NCBI GenBank assembly: GCA_031280795.1
Contig: JAITGF010000003.1
Span: 1-64,000 of the forward strand
Direction: 5' to 3'
Origin: Candidatus Ancillula prorhinotermitis
Lineage (GTDB): Bacteria; Actinomycetota; Actinomycetes; Actinomycetales; Bifidobacteriaceae
DNA length: 64,000 nt
The translations under genes and the position numbers were made by a program. Shown piece by piece: positions 1-8,302 of this stretch. The notes beneath the pieces are model-generated. The model was not told where the DNA came from. It did no database searches and was given only the letters and a program-made list of their open reading frames with translations. Each line of letters starts with the position of its first letter. The stretch's first letter is position 1.

Positions 1-178
1 AAAATAGATTTATGCTACAATTTGCAAAGCAAATTTTAGTTCCTATAAATAAATCTATTGACAACCTAGCGAGCCCTCCGGTTTAGGGGCGAGCGTGCCG
101 AAAAGTTTCCATTTTGAAACAGGTGGAAAGCTACGGCAGTGGTTCCTTTTGAAATACGTGGGAATATACATGCATGAG
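1..178 (+). repeat. Dispersed intergenic repeat, module A copy 1
   Basis: First of three copies (others near 2032-2266 and 45514-45672). It begins at the window edge and may continue to the left. Visible structure: an outer inverted repeat AATAGATTTA (3-12) / TAAATCTATT (50-59) enclosing a hairpin AATTTGC (19-25) / GCAAATT (29-35), then a GCCC/GGGC hairpin (73-76 / 87-90), then two tandem units of about 36 nt starting TTCC at 107 and 143. It lies just past the 3' end of yraN, the same relation to a minus-strand gene as the other copies. Function unknown. Confidence 0.85.
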
Positions 179-198
179 GGGGGATCCTGAGCGACATG

Positions 199-594
199 CT
201 ATGTCCACATTTTTACGCCTTGAAGATGCTTCAGCTCTATTTTTCGCTCATGCATATATATGCCGATCACGTCGATGCGGATTTTTGGGGCGCGGTATGG
301 AAGGTCCTGCAGGTAAGCGCTAGCGACTTTGCGAACTTGCGTGAGCTTTCGCCTATCGACGGCTTCAAGTGATGTACCTTGCTTTAAGGTGCGCCTTGCC
401 TTTACTTCCACAAATATAAGTTCATTGCCACTTTGGGCTATGATATCTACTTCCCCCACATTTGAGTATCGCCAGTTGCGCTCAACTATTTTGTATTCAG
501 CACGCTCTAGATAATGAGCTGCATACTCTTCTGCCCAAGCGCCGAACTTCTTTGTTGCGTAGCCAGATATTTCATCATATTGCATAATATTCAT
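199..594 (-). CDS. yraN: UPF0102 / YraN family endonuclease-like protein
   Basis: 131 aa, usual size for the family. The core shows the restriction-endonuclease-like motif pattern: GEVDIIA at about residues 47-53, then FVEVKARR at about 61-68, where the Asp, Glu and Lys would form the nuclease site. The cellular role of YraN is not established. In actinobacteria the gene normally sits directly before comM and dprA; here those two are 34 kb away, so the cluster has been split. The ATG is preceded at exactly 6 nt by a TGATACAAT -10 element, so the mRNA is probably leaderless. Confidence 0.9.
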   Translation of the reverse strand: MNIMQYDEISGYATKKFGAWAEEYAAHYLERAEYKIVERNWRYSNVGEVDIIAQSGNELIFVEVKARRTLKQGTSLEAVDRRKLTQVRKVASAYLQDLPYRAPKIRIDVIGIYMHERKIELKHLQGVKMWT

Positions 595-600
595 AGCTAA

Positions 601-609
601 ATTGTATCA
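601..609 (-). promoter_or_regulatory. Extended -10 promoter of yraN (leaderless)
   Basis: TGATACAAT reads towards yraN; 6 nt separate it from the ATG at 594. No ribosome-binding site fits in between. Confidence 0.65.
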
Positions 610-670
610 TTTTAGCGTGAAAATAACTGCAAGCGTCACATAACCTGTGTGAAACTTTAGCTGTTACTAA

Positions 671-1783
671 CTATGCGATAATGGCGGCTCCGGCTTCAAC
701 TCCTTTCGTTCCTCTAACTGCACGTACACTTAAGTCGCTGATATTTGGGTCGTCATGAATCACTTCACCGCACAACCAAGCTTTGGTACCAGCAGCTTCA
801 GCGATATTTATGCACACTTCGGCCTCGTTTGCGGGCAATACGACCAGCATACCGATGCCTAAGTTCAGGGTTTCATCGAGGTCGTTTTGAGTAAGGCCAC
901 CCACTTCTTGGACGAATCTGAAAATATGCGGCATCTCCCAAGAGCTGCGCTGCACCACCCCAAGTGCACCGACGGGAAGTACGCGAGCCAAGTTTGGTGC
1001 GATACCACCACCGGTGATGTGTGAAAATGTATGCACATCTAGACGTTTGGCGAGTTCGAGACATAGTGCTGAGTAGATTTTAGTCGGTCTTAGTAAAACC
1101 TCCCCAAGCGTGGGTACACCTGAAAACCCCTCACCAGCGAAGTCAGGAACGCTTTGGCCGTAATCAAAGCCTGCATCGCTGAAGACTTTACGCACGAGCG
1201 AATACCCATTTGAATGCAACCCCGAACTAGCTAATGCGACAATCACATCACCCACCTTCACGCGCGCAGGACCCAAAATATCTTCTTTATCGATAATACC
1301 TACAGCGGCTCCAGCCACATCGTACTCATCGGGCGCAAGCAAACCCGGATGCTCGGCAGTTTCGCCGCCGACTAATGCTGTATCAGCTTCTAAGCAGGCT
1401 TTAGCGATGCCGTCGACAATTGCGGCGATACGCTCTGGAACCAACTTTCCACAGCTGATGTAGTCGGTCATCATCAGTGGCTTAGCGCCGGTTACAGCGA
1501 TATCATCAACTACCATGCCCACTAAATCAAAGCCAATCGTGTCGTGCTTGTCAATTCTTCGAGCGATATCTACTTTCGTGCCCACACCATCGGTAGATGT
1601 TGCTAAAACTGGAGCTTTCATACTCTTCGCATCGGAGATATCAAACATCCCCGCAAATCCGCCGGCGCCGTCGATAACTTTTGCCGAGAGTGTCGCTTTC
1701 ACAGACTGCTTCATCAGCTCCACAGCTTTATCACCCGCTTCAGTATCCACGCCACTTTTGGCGTAGGCGTTCTTTTGGTCCAT
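671..1783 (-). CDS. purM: Phosphoribosylformylglycinamidine cyclo-ligase (AIR synthase)
   Basis: 370 aa, slightly longer than the common 340-350. PurM closes the imidazole ring of purine biosynthesis: FGAM plus ATP gives AIR. The sequence carries the family's GVGTKVDIA segment near residues 62-70, LVGGETAEHPG near 135-145 and the SSGLHSNGYSLVRK segment near 190, all ATP or substrate contacts in PurM. The gene stands alone, without other pur genes nearby. A TGGTACAAT -10 ends 6 nt before the ATG, so translation is probably leaderless; a repeat nest starts directly upstream. Confidence 0.97.
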   Translation of the reverse strand: MDQKNAYAKSGVDTEAGDKAVELMKQSVKATLSAKVIDGAGGFAGMFDISDAKSMKAPVLATSTDGVGTKVDIARRIDKHDTIGFDLVGMVVDDIAVTGAKPLMMTDYISCGKLVPERIAAIVDGIAKACLEADTALVGGETAEHPGLLAPDEYDVAGAAVGIIDKEDILGPARVKVGDVIVALASSGLHSNGYSLVRKVFSDAGFDYGQSVPDFAGEGFSGVPTLGEVLLRPTKIYSALCLELAKRLDVHTFSHITGGGIAPNLARVLPVGALGVVQRSSWEMPHIFRFVQEVGGLTQNDLDETLNLGIGMLVVLPANEAEVCINIAEAAGTKAWLCGEVIHDDPNISDLSVRAVRGTKGVEAGAAIIA

Positions 1784-1789
1784 AGTTCT

Positions 1790-1798
1790 ATTGTACCA
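1790..1798 (-). promoter_or_regulatory. Extended -10 promoter of purM (leaderless)
   Basis: TGGTACAAT, 6 nt before the purM ATG at 1783. Confidence 0.65.
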
Positions 1799-1876
1799 TA
1801 TCTTTTCGCTACGCGCGCGGGGAACCCCCGCGCTTGCTCAAAGTATGGTACGCACCTCTGATTAAGGCGCTACACG

Positions 1877-1934
1877 GCGCCTTAACTCCGTGCTCTGCGA
1901 GGCACAAGTTAGGGGTAATTTGTATACAAATTAC
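1877..1934 (+). repeat. Dispersed repeat, module B copy 1
   Basis: 58-nt module, also at 8224-8281 and 45361-45418 with the same length. It folds as an outer stem CCTTAACT/AGTTAGGG around a GTGC/GCAC hairpin, followed by a perfect hairpin GTAATTTG-TATA-CAAATTAC. The last hairpin's inner base pairs differ between copies but stay paired. Function unknown. Confidence 0.85.
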
Positions 1935-2031
1935 GCTTTTATTTTTTAGCTTGCGTGCAAGCGAAAAGTGTGGTTGTACCGCAACTAATTAAAGGCGCCG
2001 CACATATAGATTACCACGTGTTTTCAAAATA

Positions 2032-2266
2032 AACTTTGAGGTAGTTTGGAAAATAGATTTATGCTACAATTTGCGTAGCCAAATTTTAGTTCCTATAAAT
2101 AAATCTATTGACAACCTAGCGAGCCCCTCCGGTTTAGGGGCGAGCGTGCCGAAAAGTTTCCATTTTGAAATACGTGGGAATCTGCAGGTACGAGTTCCAT
2201 TTTGGAATACGTGGGACTCTGGGCATGGAGTTCCTATTTTGGAATACGTGTAAATCTACAGGTGCG
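2032..2266 (+). repeat. Dispersed repeat, module A copy 2 with three tandem units
   Basis: Nearly identical to copy 1 over the first 105 nt. After the GCCCC/GGGGC hairpin come three tandem units of 36-37 nt, each beginning TTCC (2158, 2195, 2231) and containing TTTTGgAATACGTG; copy 1 has two such units and copy 3 one. The unit number therefore varies like a minisatellite. Located between purM and murDI. Confidence 0.85.
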
Positions 2267-2446
2267 GTGTATCTTTGGTAGTGAGCGCAGCGAGCGGTAG
2301 CCAAAAATAAGTGTCAGCAGACGCGTAGCGAAGCGGGTAAGGAACTTGCTTCCTTAGCAGGCGTAGTGGAGCACGCTCAAGCGAAGCGCGGTCTGCGTTT
2401 TTCGTAGTTTTATAAAACAAAACGGTAATGAAAAACAAGTGTTATG
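2267..2446 (+). repeat. Dispersed repeat, module C copy 1 (divergent)
   Basis: Ends in a two-level hairpin: outer GTTTTTCGT (2397-2405) / ATGAAAAAC (2428-2436) and inner palindrome GTTTTATAAAAC (2407-2418). Copies at 8138-8222 and 45268-45357 share the outer stem but have other inner stems. The left part of this copy is longer and more diverged. It runs up to the 3' end of murDI at 2454. The whole 1784-2453 interval holds no credible gene. Confidence 0.75.
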
Positions 2447-2453
2447 CCAAGTG

Positions 2454-4502
2454 CTATGTGGCGATTCTGGAGATTTGGCGGCTGATGGCCTCAATTGGCT
2501 CAAGGATGTTGACTTGCGGCGGTAGAGTGTGCTGTAGCATCTCTTTGACCCCCAGGTAATGCGTGCAAGCCAAAATAACTTGGTCGATTTCCTCAGCGCG
2601 CACTAGCGTGTCGAGCCCTGCAATGTCACTTCGTCCGAAAACGCCATCTTCGATACGCCTTGCCCAAGTAGAGCAGTCAGGTTCAAAGACGTTGTAATCA
2701 CTCGCCCACTTATCTTTTAGCTTTTGATAACGCTCTGATTTTAGCGTCGCCGGTGTTGCCAAGACGGCGATATTACCCGTACTAGAGTTCAGGCTCGCAG
2801 GCTTTATCATCGGCTCAAAGCCAACGAATCGAACATCTGGGTAGTCGCTTCGAAGTCCATCTATCGCATAAGCAGTGGCAGTATTACACGCGATCGCTAA
2901 AACATCCACCTCGCCCAGAAGTGGCTTTATCGCCTGCTTAGTGAGCTCGTAAATCTGTTTAGGCGTTTTGTCACCATAGGGAACATTTTCTGAATCATTC
3001 ACCACTTGAAACGTGTCATTCGGGCGCAAGCTCTTCAGACTGGTTGCCACAAACTCACCACCTCGCCCAGAGTCGAAAATACCTATGCGGATCGGATTGT
3101 TCGCGACCTCTGAGTGAATAACGTCGGCATCATCAAGGGGGCGGAAACCTTCTAAACCTTGAACAGCAGCGATGAACTCAGAACCTCGCTCTTGGTAGTT
3201 CTTAAACATATCGAAGCTCGCTGCAGCTGGCGAGAGTATTACAACATCACCACTTTTAGATTCTGCCTCGGCCACAAGTACAATCTCTTGCATCGATTTC
3301 GCGTCTAGAACCATCAGCTTAGCGCTTGTAACGCCTTCAAGTGCGCCATGTATTGTATCCCTGTTTTCACCATACATAATAACTGTCTCGACTCGGTGGG
3401 CATCTAACTCTTTCCCGAGTGTAGTGTAGTCGCCGCCTTTATCTTTACCCCCTAGTATCAACACCTTAGGAGCATCGAAGGATTTTATCGCTGCTACTGC
3501 AGAGCCTGGAGTGGTTGCGATTGAATCATCATAGTAATGAACTCCGTTAACGCTACCCACTAACTTTAAGCGATGGTCAAGACCGGTAAACATCCGCAAA
3601 GCGTCTCGCACATGAACCTCTTGGGTCGCGGTAAAGTGTGGTAAATCTACGCTTTTACCACTTACGCATTTTGCGTCCGCTACGTTATCGGTGTAATCTG
3701 GGTCGCTCGTACTCATATCATCTACATGTTGTAATGAGTGTAGAAAACTCTGCACAGCCAAGACTGCCAACCCTGCATTATCTACGTTATGTTTGCCGGG
3801 CAGGGGTGTTGCACGATCCAAACTATTAGCGTACTCTTGAGGGTAAACTACATGATGGGCAACTCCAGATTTTACTTCTGCTGTCACTTGCTCATCATCT
3901 CCATTATACACCAAATAGTCGGTGCGCGTTTGATGATTGAAGATATTTTTCTTAGCGTCGAGGTATTCCCTGTAGGAGTGATGCACATCTAAGTGGTCTG
4001 GCTCAAGAACGGTCAGCACAGCGATTTGCGGGGAGAAGTTAAGGTCCCAGAGCTGAAAGCTAGAAAGCTCGTAAACAACCACATCTTCTGGCTCAATATC
4101 TGGTAACACTTTTAGCGCGGGGACGCCGATATTGCCAAGTAAATGCACTCTATAACCAATACCATCTAGAATGCTAGCGATCATCGAGCTAGTAGTACCC
4201 TTTCCTTTAGTGCCCGTCACGCCGATGATTGGTGCAGGGCATTTTGAAAAGAACTCGTTTGTGCCACTGGTAATGTTAGCTCCTTTGGGGAGGTGTTCTA
4301 GGGGTGGGTTATGCAAGGAAATTCCTGGTGAACGCACTAATGTAGTTCCCTTTTTAACCAAGCTCGGCAACTGAGAAATACTAGGGAGATCCGGCGAAGA
4401 GTCATCAAATATCTGCACATTATCTTTGCCAACTTTTGCTGAGAAGTACTCATAAGCAGCTTTGCCCTCAGCACCATAGCCGATGATTGCGTACTGACTC
4501 AT
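2454..4502 (-). CDS. murD: Fused UDP-MurNAc-L-Ala:D-Glu ligase / glutamate racemase (MurD-MurI)
   Basis: 682 aa, two enzymes in one chain. Residues ~1-455 are MurD: N-terminal Rossmann part, P-loop GTKGKGTTSSM near 95, mid-domain DHLDVHHS and C-terminal YYDDSIATTP. Residues ~470-682 are MurI: IFDSGRGG, PYGDK, the first catalytic cysteine in ACNTATAYA and the second in LACTHY. MurI makes D-glutamate and MurD adds it to UDP-MurNAc-L-Ala in the cytoplasm, so product and consumer are covalently linked. The racemase part is about 210 residues, shorter than the usual 260-280. GTG at 4505 or ATG at 4502 can start it; the latter overlaps the corC stop (TGATG), indicating translational coupling in a pknB-corC-murDI operon. 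Confidence 0.93.
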   Translation of the reverse strand: MSQYAIIGYGAEGKAAYEYFSAKVGKDNVQIFDDSSPDLPSISQLPSLVKKGTTLVRSPGISLHNPPLEHLPKGANITSGTNEFFSKCPAPIIGVTGTKGKGTTSSMIASILDGIGYRVHLLGNIGVPALKVLPDIEPEDVVVYELSSFQLWDLNFSPQIAVLTVLEPDHLDVHHSYREYLDAKKNIFNHQTRTDYLVYNGDDEQVTAEVKSGVAHHVVYPQEYANSLDRATPLPGKHNVDNAGLAVLAVQSFLHSLQHVDDMSTSDPDYTDNVADAKCVSGKSVDLPHFTATQEVHVRDALRMFTGLDHRLKLVGSVNGVHYYDDSIATTPGSAVAAIKSFDAPKVLILGGKDKGGDYTTLGKELDAHRVETVIMYGENRDTIHGALEGVTSAKLMVLDAKSMQEIVLVAEAESKSGDVVILSPAAASFDMFKNYQERGSEFIAAVQGLEGFRPLDDADVIHSEVANNPIRIGIFDSGRGGEFVATSLKSLRPNDTFQVVNDSENVPYGDKTPKQIYELTKQAIKPLLGEVDVLAIACNTATAYAIDGLRSDYPDVRFVGFEPMIKPASLNSSTGNIAVLATPATLKSERYQKLKDKWASDYNVFEPDCSTWARRIEDGVFGRSDIAGLDTLVRAEEIDQVILACTHYLGVKEMLQHTLPPQVNILEPIEAISRQISRIAT

Positions 4503-5905
4503 CACACGTCCTTCGGGGTGGTCTTTTGGTCTGACTTCAGGCTGGGCTTCTGGATGGTTTTTAGGCTTTTTACATGCTCATCAGTCGCGATTGCTCTACG
4601 AACTTTCACCCTAGCGATACGCATACCTTCTACGCGCGTAACCGTAAAACTCCACTGCTTCTTTTCGGACTCTTCTGCCGTTACATCTTTTACATCCTGC
4701 AGGACCTCCACACTGTCGCCCACACTTGCCACATGCCCAATGCGGGAGAGCATATATCCAGCTACAGTTTCATATGGACCATCTTCGAGCTCAAACCCGA
4801 CTTCATTTTCAAAACTAGAAAGCGAAATTCCTGCATCAATTGAAAATGAACCATCCTTTGCCACCCGCACCTCTGGGTTCTCGCGCAAGTCATATTCATC
4901 GTGGATATCTCCGATCATCTCTTCAATGATATCTTCAAGCGTACATATACCGTCCGTGCCGCCATATTCGTCTAGCACGATAGCAATATGCACGCCTTTG
5001 TCGCGCATCTGCTTTAAACTCGGGAAGAGTTGGTTTGTGCCAGGGAACTTCAAAATTGAACGCACTACATCGCGCACTAAAATTGCCCCTTTGTGCGCCC
5101 CCTTATCTAACAAATCACGCACATGCACAAATCCTAAAACGTCATCAAAGCCATCGCCAATTACCGGGAAACGCGAGTAGGGCATTTTGCGCACAAAGCT
5201 TGCTGCCTGAGTCAGTTTCATGTCACCATCTAGGAACGAAACGTCGGCTCTAGGAGTCATTACCTCTGAGATCGACCGCTCAGCCGCATGCATTACATCG
5301 GTGAGGATTTCGCGCTCTGAAACGTCCAGAGTTTCATGACTCTGCACGATATTCTGCAGCTCTTCTTCAGATATCTCATCACTTTTAGCCGTCAAATCTC
5401 CCCCCAGAACCCTCACTAAGCCATCGGCACATTTCGAGAGCATCCAGATTATAGGATGCATGACGGTTGCGAAAACATCTATAATCGGCGCCATGACTAA
5501 AGATATGCTTTCACTACGCTGCATTGCCAAGCGCTTTGGTACCAACTCCCCTGCTACAATTGACACAAACGATATCACAACTGTGAGACCTACTAACGCC
5601 ACCCCCGAAGCAATGCTTTCGCTCATGCCGGCGTCTTTTAGGTAAGGAGTGATGTACGGTTTGATAGTTTCTGCTCCAAGTGATGCGGAAAAGAACCCTA
5701 CAAATGTTACGCCAATTTGCGCCGCAGAAAGAAAACGGTTCGGATCCCTTGCGACTTTAGCCACTTTTGCGCCACGCTTTGACTTTTCGCTAAGCACTTC
5801 TAGTTGTGAGTCACGCAGAGAAACTAACGATAACTCAGAAGCAGCAAAGACGCCTCCGACCAGAATAAGCGCTAAGACTAGCAGGAAGTCAAGCAGAGGT
5901 TGCAT
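4502..5905 (-). CDS. CNNM/CBS-domain membrane protein of the HlyC/CorC family
   Basis: About 467 aa. Residues 1-200 form a DUF21/CNNM membrane domain with several hydrophobic segments, including a segment near 5-22 (LLDFLLVLALILVGG); then a CBS pair (~215-340; MTPRADVSFLDGD, then DEYGGTDGICTLEDIIEE) and a C-terminal CorC/HlyC domain (~350-435). The family is linked to Mg2+/Co2+ export or homeostasis; the historic name haemolysin is misleading. The ATG at 5905 is preferred over the in-frame TTG at 5911. It follows pknB after 6 nt and overlaps murDI, so the three are co-transcribed. Confidence 0.9.
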   Translation of the reverse strand: MQPLLDFLLVLALILVGGVFAASELSLVSLRDSQLEVLSEKSKRGAKVAKVARDPNRFLSAAQIGVTFVGFFSASLGAETIKPYITPYLKDAGMSESIASGVALVGLTVVISFVSIVAGELVPKRLAMQRSESISLVMAPIIDVFATVMHPIIWMLSKCADGLVRVLGGDLTAKSDEISEEELQNIVQSHETLDVSEREILTDVMHAAERSISEVMTPRADVSFLDGDMKLTQAASFVRKMPYSRFPVIGDGFDDVLGFVHVRDLLDKGAHKGAILVRDVVRSILKFPGTNQLFPSLKQMRDKGVHIAIVLDEYGGTDGICTLEDIIEEMIGDIHDEYDLRENPEVRVAKDGSFSIDAGISLSSFENEVGFELEDGPYETVAGYMLSRIGHVASVGDSVEVLQDVKDVTAEESEKKQWSFTVTRVEGMRIARVKVRRAIATDEHVKSLKTIQKPSLKSDQKTTPKDV

Positions 5906-5911
5906 TATCAA

Positions 5912-8029
5912 TTAGCGGTTGTTAGATGTCCAAGTGCCGCCATTCGCTTCACAGGTGGATTGGCTGGTGTAATTGGGCGTACTGCATGTGCCCGTAGGCG
6001 TGGTTGGGGTAGCTGGTGGTGTGTACTTCCAGATCACCAGAGCAACGGTAGCGCCTTTATCTGTGTCAGATCCAGCTCCAGGCTGTACCTCAGCTACTTT
6101 ACCGTCCATGCTTTGGTCATTGGTGGGTTTAGTACCCGTCACAATAACATTTAGACCTAAAACGACTAGTTCTGCCTTAGCGGATGCCTCATCTTTACCG
6201 ACGATATCTGCAGGAATCTTCGTCTTAGCAGACTTTGCATACTGGACAGTAATCTCACCCTTAATCGGCGTCAAACCAGGCGGAGGGTTTTGCCTAGCCA
6301 CCATGCCTTCAGGCACAGAATTTGTTTCTATGGGGTCACCAGACTCTTTGAACTTGAGATTCATACTCTCGACTACTTTTTTAGCATCATCTTTCGACTT
6401 GCCTTCAAGTGCCGGTAGGTTGGCTTGACCGGAAGCCAGATAAAGCACTACCGCTGTACCTTTTGTCTGAGTTGTGCCCAGACTCGGCTTTGAACCAGCC
6501 ACTTTATTGTCATCAGTCTCGCAAGCGCCCACGTTTATTGACTTAGCATCAGCGTCTTTTAATGTGCTTGGGTCTTCGCAATCGACTTTTTGGGCAACAC
6601 CTTCTGATACTTTATAGCCGGCATCTTTAAGAATCTTCTTAGCCTCATCTAAAGTTTTACCCTCTATGTTCTTAGGGATAGTGCCCTGGGCAGGGCCAGT
6701 CGAGAAGTACACCTTCACTTTAGAGCCTCGCTCCACTTCAGTGCCAGCAGAAGGCTCTTGGTGGGTATACTTGCCAGCATCTTCAACTGAATCATCATCG
6801 TCGACAACTTCGCACTCAAGACCGACATCTTTTATCATTTGACAAGCTTTTGATTCGTCCATAGATTTTGATATCGTAGGGACCCGCACCATGCCTTTTG
6901 AGCCCGATGAGAACACTCCTAACGCCCACATTAGCAAGAAAGAGACTAGGATTAAGCCGATTACTCCAGCAGCGATGATGATGATTCGTAGGCGCTTTTT
7001 CCTAGCATCCTCATCAAGCTCGCTCTCGTCAACCTCTTCGCTTGGGTCTGATAAATCTTGGCCAAAGGCGTCGCCAAACACTTGTGTAGCGTCTGCGTCA
7101 GCTCCGTTGATGGCTGCTACTTGAGCAGGTGTTAGCACTTGGGTTGCATCTGAATCTCCAATAGCAGATGATATCGGCTGCCCAGATATTGCCGCTTTAA
7201 GGTCGGCTGAAAACTGACTAGCATCGCCATAGCGTGCATCAACATCTTTAGCCAAGGCCTTAGAAATGATAACGTCGAATATTGTGGGTACAGATTCGTT
7301 GATACTAGAGGCTTTGGGTGGGTTTTCGCGAACATGTTGATAAGCAATCGCTACTGGTGAATCGCCAATAAATGGCGGGCGTCCAGTCAAGAGCTCAAAA
7401 AGCAGGCAACCAACAGAATAGAGGTCTGATCGTGAGTCAACTGTTTCACCGCGAGCCTGCTCAGGAGAAAGGTACTGTGCTGTACCTACTACACCTTGGG
7501 ATTGCGTCATTGTATTTCCAGAATCGACGATGGCGCGAGCTATGCCAAAATCCATCACTTTAACTTCGCCAGTATTGGTAATCATGACATTTCCGGGCTT
7601 AATGTCACGGTGAATGATACCGTTCTTGTGCGAATATGCTAGTGCATTTAGCACCTTTTCAACAACTTCACTTGAATCTTTAACGCTTAGGCGCCCTTCT
7701 TGCTGCAAAATTTCGCGCAGGGTTTTGCCCTCAACGTATTCCATCACGATGTATGGCAGGTGCACGTCGAGCCCGACTTCATTTTTACGGACTTCCTCAC
7801 CCGAATCGTAAACTGCTACGATATTCGGGTTGTTTAAGCTAGCAGCGGACTGTGCTTCCCTGCGAAAGCGTGCTAGGAATACAGGATCATCAGAAAGTTG
7901 CTGCTTGAGCACTTTGATGGCCACTTTGCGGTTCAGGCGTTCATCGACGCCGATATATACATCAGACATGCCACCATGCCCGATTTCCTCGCCCATCTTA
8001 TAACGATTAGCTAATATATTATCTGTCAT
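5912..8029 (-). CDS. pknB: Serine/threonine kinase PknB with four PASTA repeats
   Basis: 705 aa membrane kinase. Kinase domain ~11-275 with glycine loop IGHGGMSDVY, catalytic lysine in VAIKVLK, HRDIKPGN catalytic loop, DFGIAR and activation segment GTAQYLSPEQARG. One membrane helix at ~350-375, then four extracellular PASTA repeats (~380-670) that in the family sense peptidoglycan fragments or lipid II. The tail is unusual: a Pro/Thr-rich stretch followed by a short motif with two cysteines (CSTPNY...TCEANGGTW). First gene of an operon with corC and murDI, so a wall-sensing kinase is co-expressed with a wall precursor enzyme. The promoter is leaderless-type (8-nt gap) and comes from the edge of a dispersed repeat. 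Confidence 0.96.
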   Translation of the reverse strand: MTDNILANRYKMGEEIGHGGMSDVYIGVDERLNRKVAIKVLKQQLSDDPVFLARFRREAQSAASLNNPNIVAVYDSGEEVRKNEVGLDVHLPYIVMEYVEGKTLREILQQEGRLSVKDSSEVVEKVLNALAYSHKNGIIHRDIKPGNVMITNTGEVKVMDFGIARAIVDSGNTMTQSQGVVGTAQYLSPEQARGETVDSRSDLYSVGCLLFELLTGRPPFIGDSPVAIAYQHVRENPPKASSINESVPTIFDVIISKALAKDVDARYGDASQFSADLKAAISGQPISSAIGDSDATQVLTPAQVAAINGADADATQVFGDAFGQDLSDPSEEVDESELDEDARKKRLRIIIIAAGVIGLILVSFLLMWALGVFSSGSKGMVRVPTISKSMDESKACQMIKDVGLECEVVDDDDSVEDAGKYTHQEPSAGTEVERGSKVKVYFSTGPAQGTIPKNIEGKTLDEAKKILKDAGYKVSEGVAQKVDCEDPSTLKDADAKSINVGACETDDNKVAGSKPSLGTTQTKGTAVVLYLASGQANLPALEGKSKDDAKKVVESMNLKFKESGDPIETNSVPEGMVARQNPPPGLTPIKGEITVQYAKSAKTKIPADIVGKDEASAKAELVVLGLNVIVTGTKPTNDQSMDGKVAEVQPGAGSDTDKGATVALVIWKYTPPATPTTPTGTCSTPNYTSQSTCEANGGTWTSNNR

Positions 8030-8037
8030 CTAACACA

Positions 8038-8065
8038 ATTATATCATAATCTAACTTCGCGTGCG
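8038..8065 (-). promoter_or_regulatory. Leaderless promoter of pknB carried on repeat boundary
   Basis: TGATATAAT (8046-8038) lies 8 nt before the pknB ATG. The 28 nt here match the atpG (11009-11036) and dcd (45084-45111) promoter regions with only two or three differences, so the promoter is part of the dispersed repeat's end. Confidence 0.65.
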
Positions 8066-8302
8066 CGCAGGCACTGCGCTCAGAAGAACATGTGCAACCA
8101 TTTAAAGGCGCTGCGATATGCGGGTAGTGAGCGGGTCAGCAGCTTTGCTACTGAGCAGGCGAACGTAGTAAGCATACGTTTTTCATAGCTTGCATAGCAA
8201 GCGATAATGAAAAACAAGTGTTTGCGCCTTAACTCGGAGCTCTGCGAGGCACAAGTTAGGGGTAATTTGCAAGCAAATTACTCTACTTTTGCTAACTTCG
8301 CG
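8051..8302 (+). repeat. Composite repeat nest (modules C2 + B2) between pknB and nadD
   Basis: Bounded by direct repeats of CTAACTTCGCG (8051 and 8292). Inside are module C (outer stem GTTTTTCAT 8178-8186 / ATGAAAAAC 8207-8215, inner GCTTGC 8188-8193 / GCAAGC 8197-8202) and module B (8224-8281; hairpin GTAATTTGC-AA-GCAAATTAC). The same C-then-B order occurs at 45200-45443. The right end runs into nadD and supplies its last eight or so codons and stop. No gene is seen at 8030-8277. Confidence 0.85.

Noticed and set aside
2071..2438. Open frames of about 60 codons on both strands in the murDI-purM interval
   Set aside because: They lie within repeat modules A and C and are not kept in other copies.
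4518..5180. 220-codon plus-strand frame
   Set aside because: It is antisense to corC, with Ser/Thr-rich composition expected from the opposite strand of a real gene.
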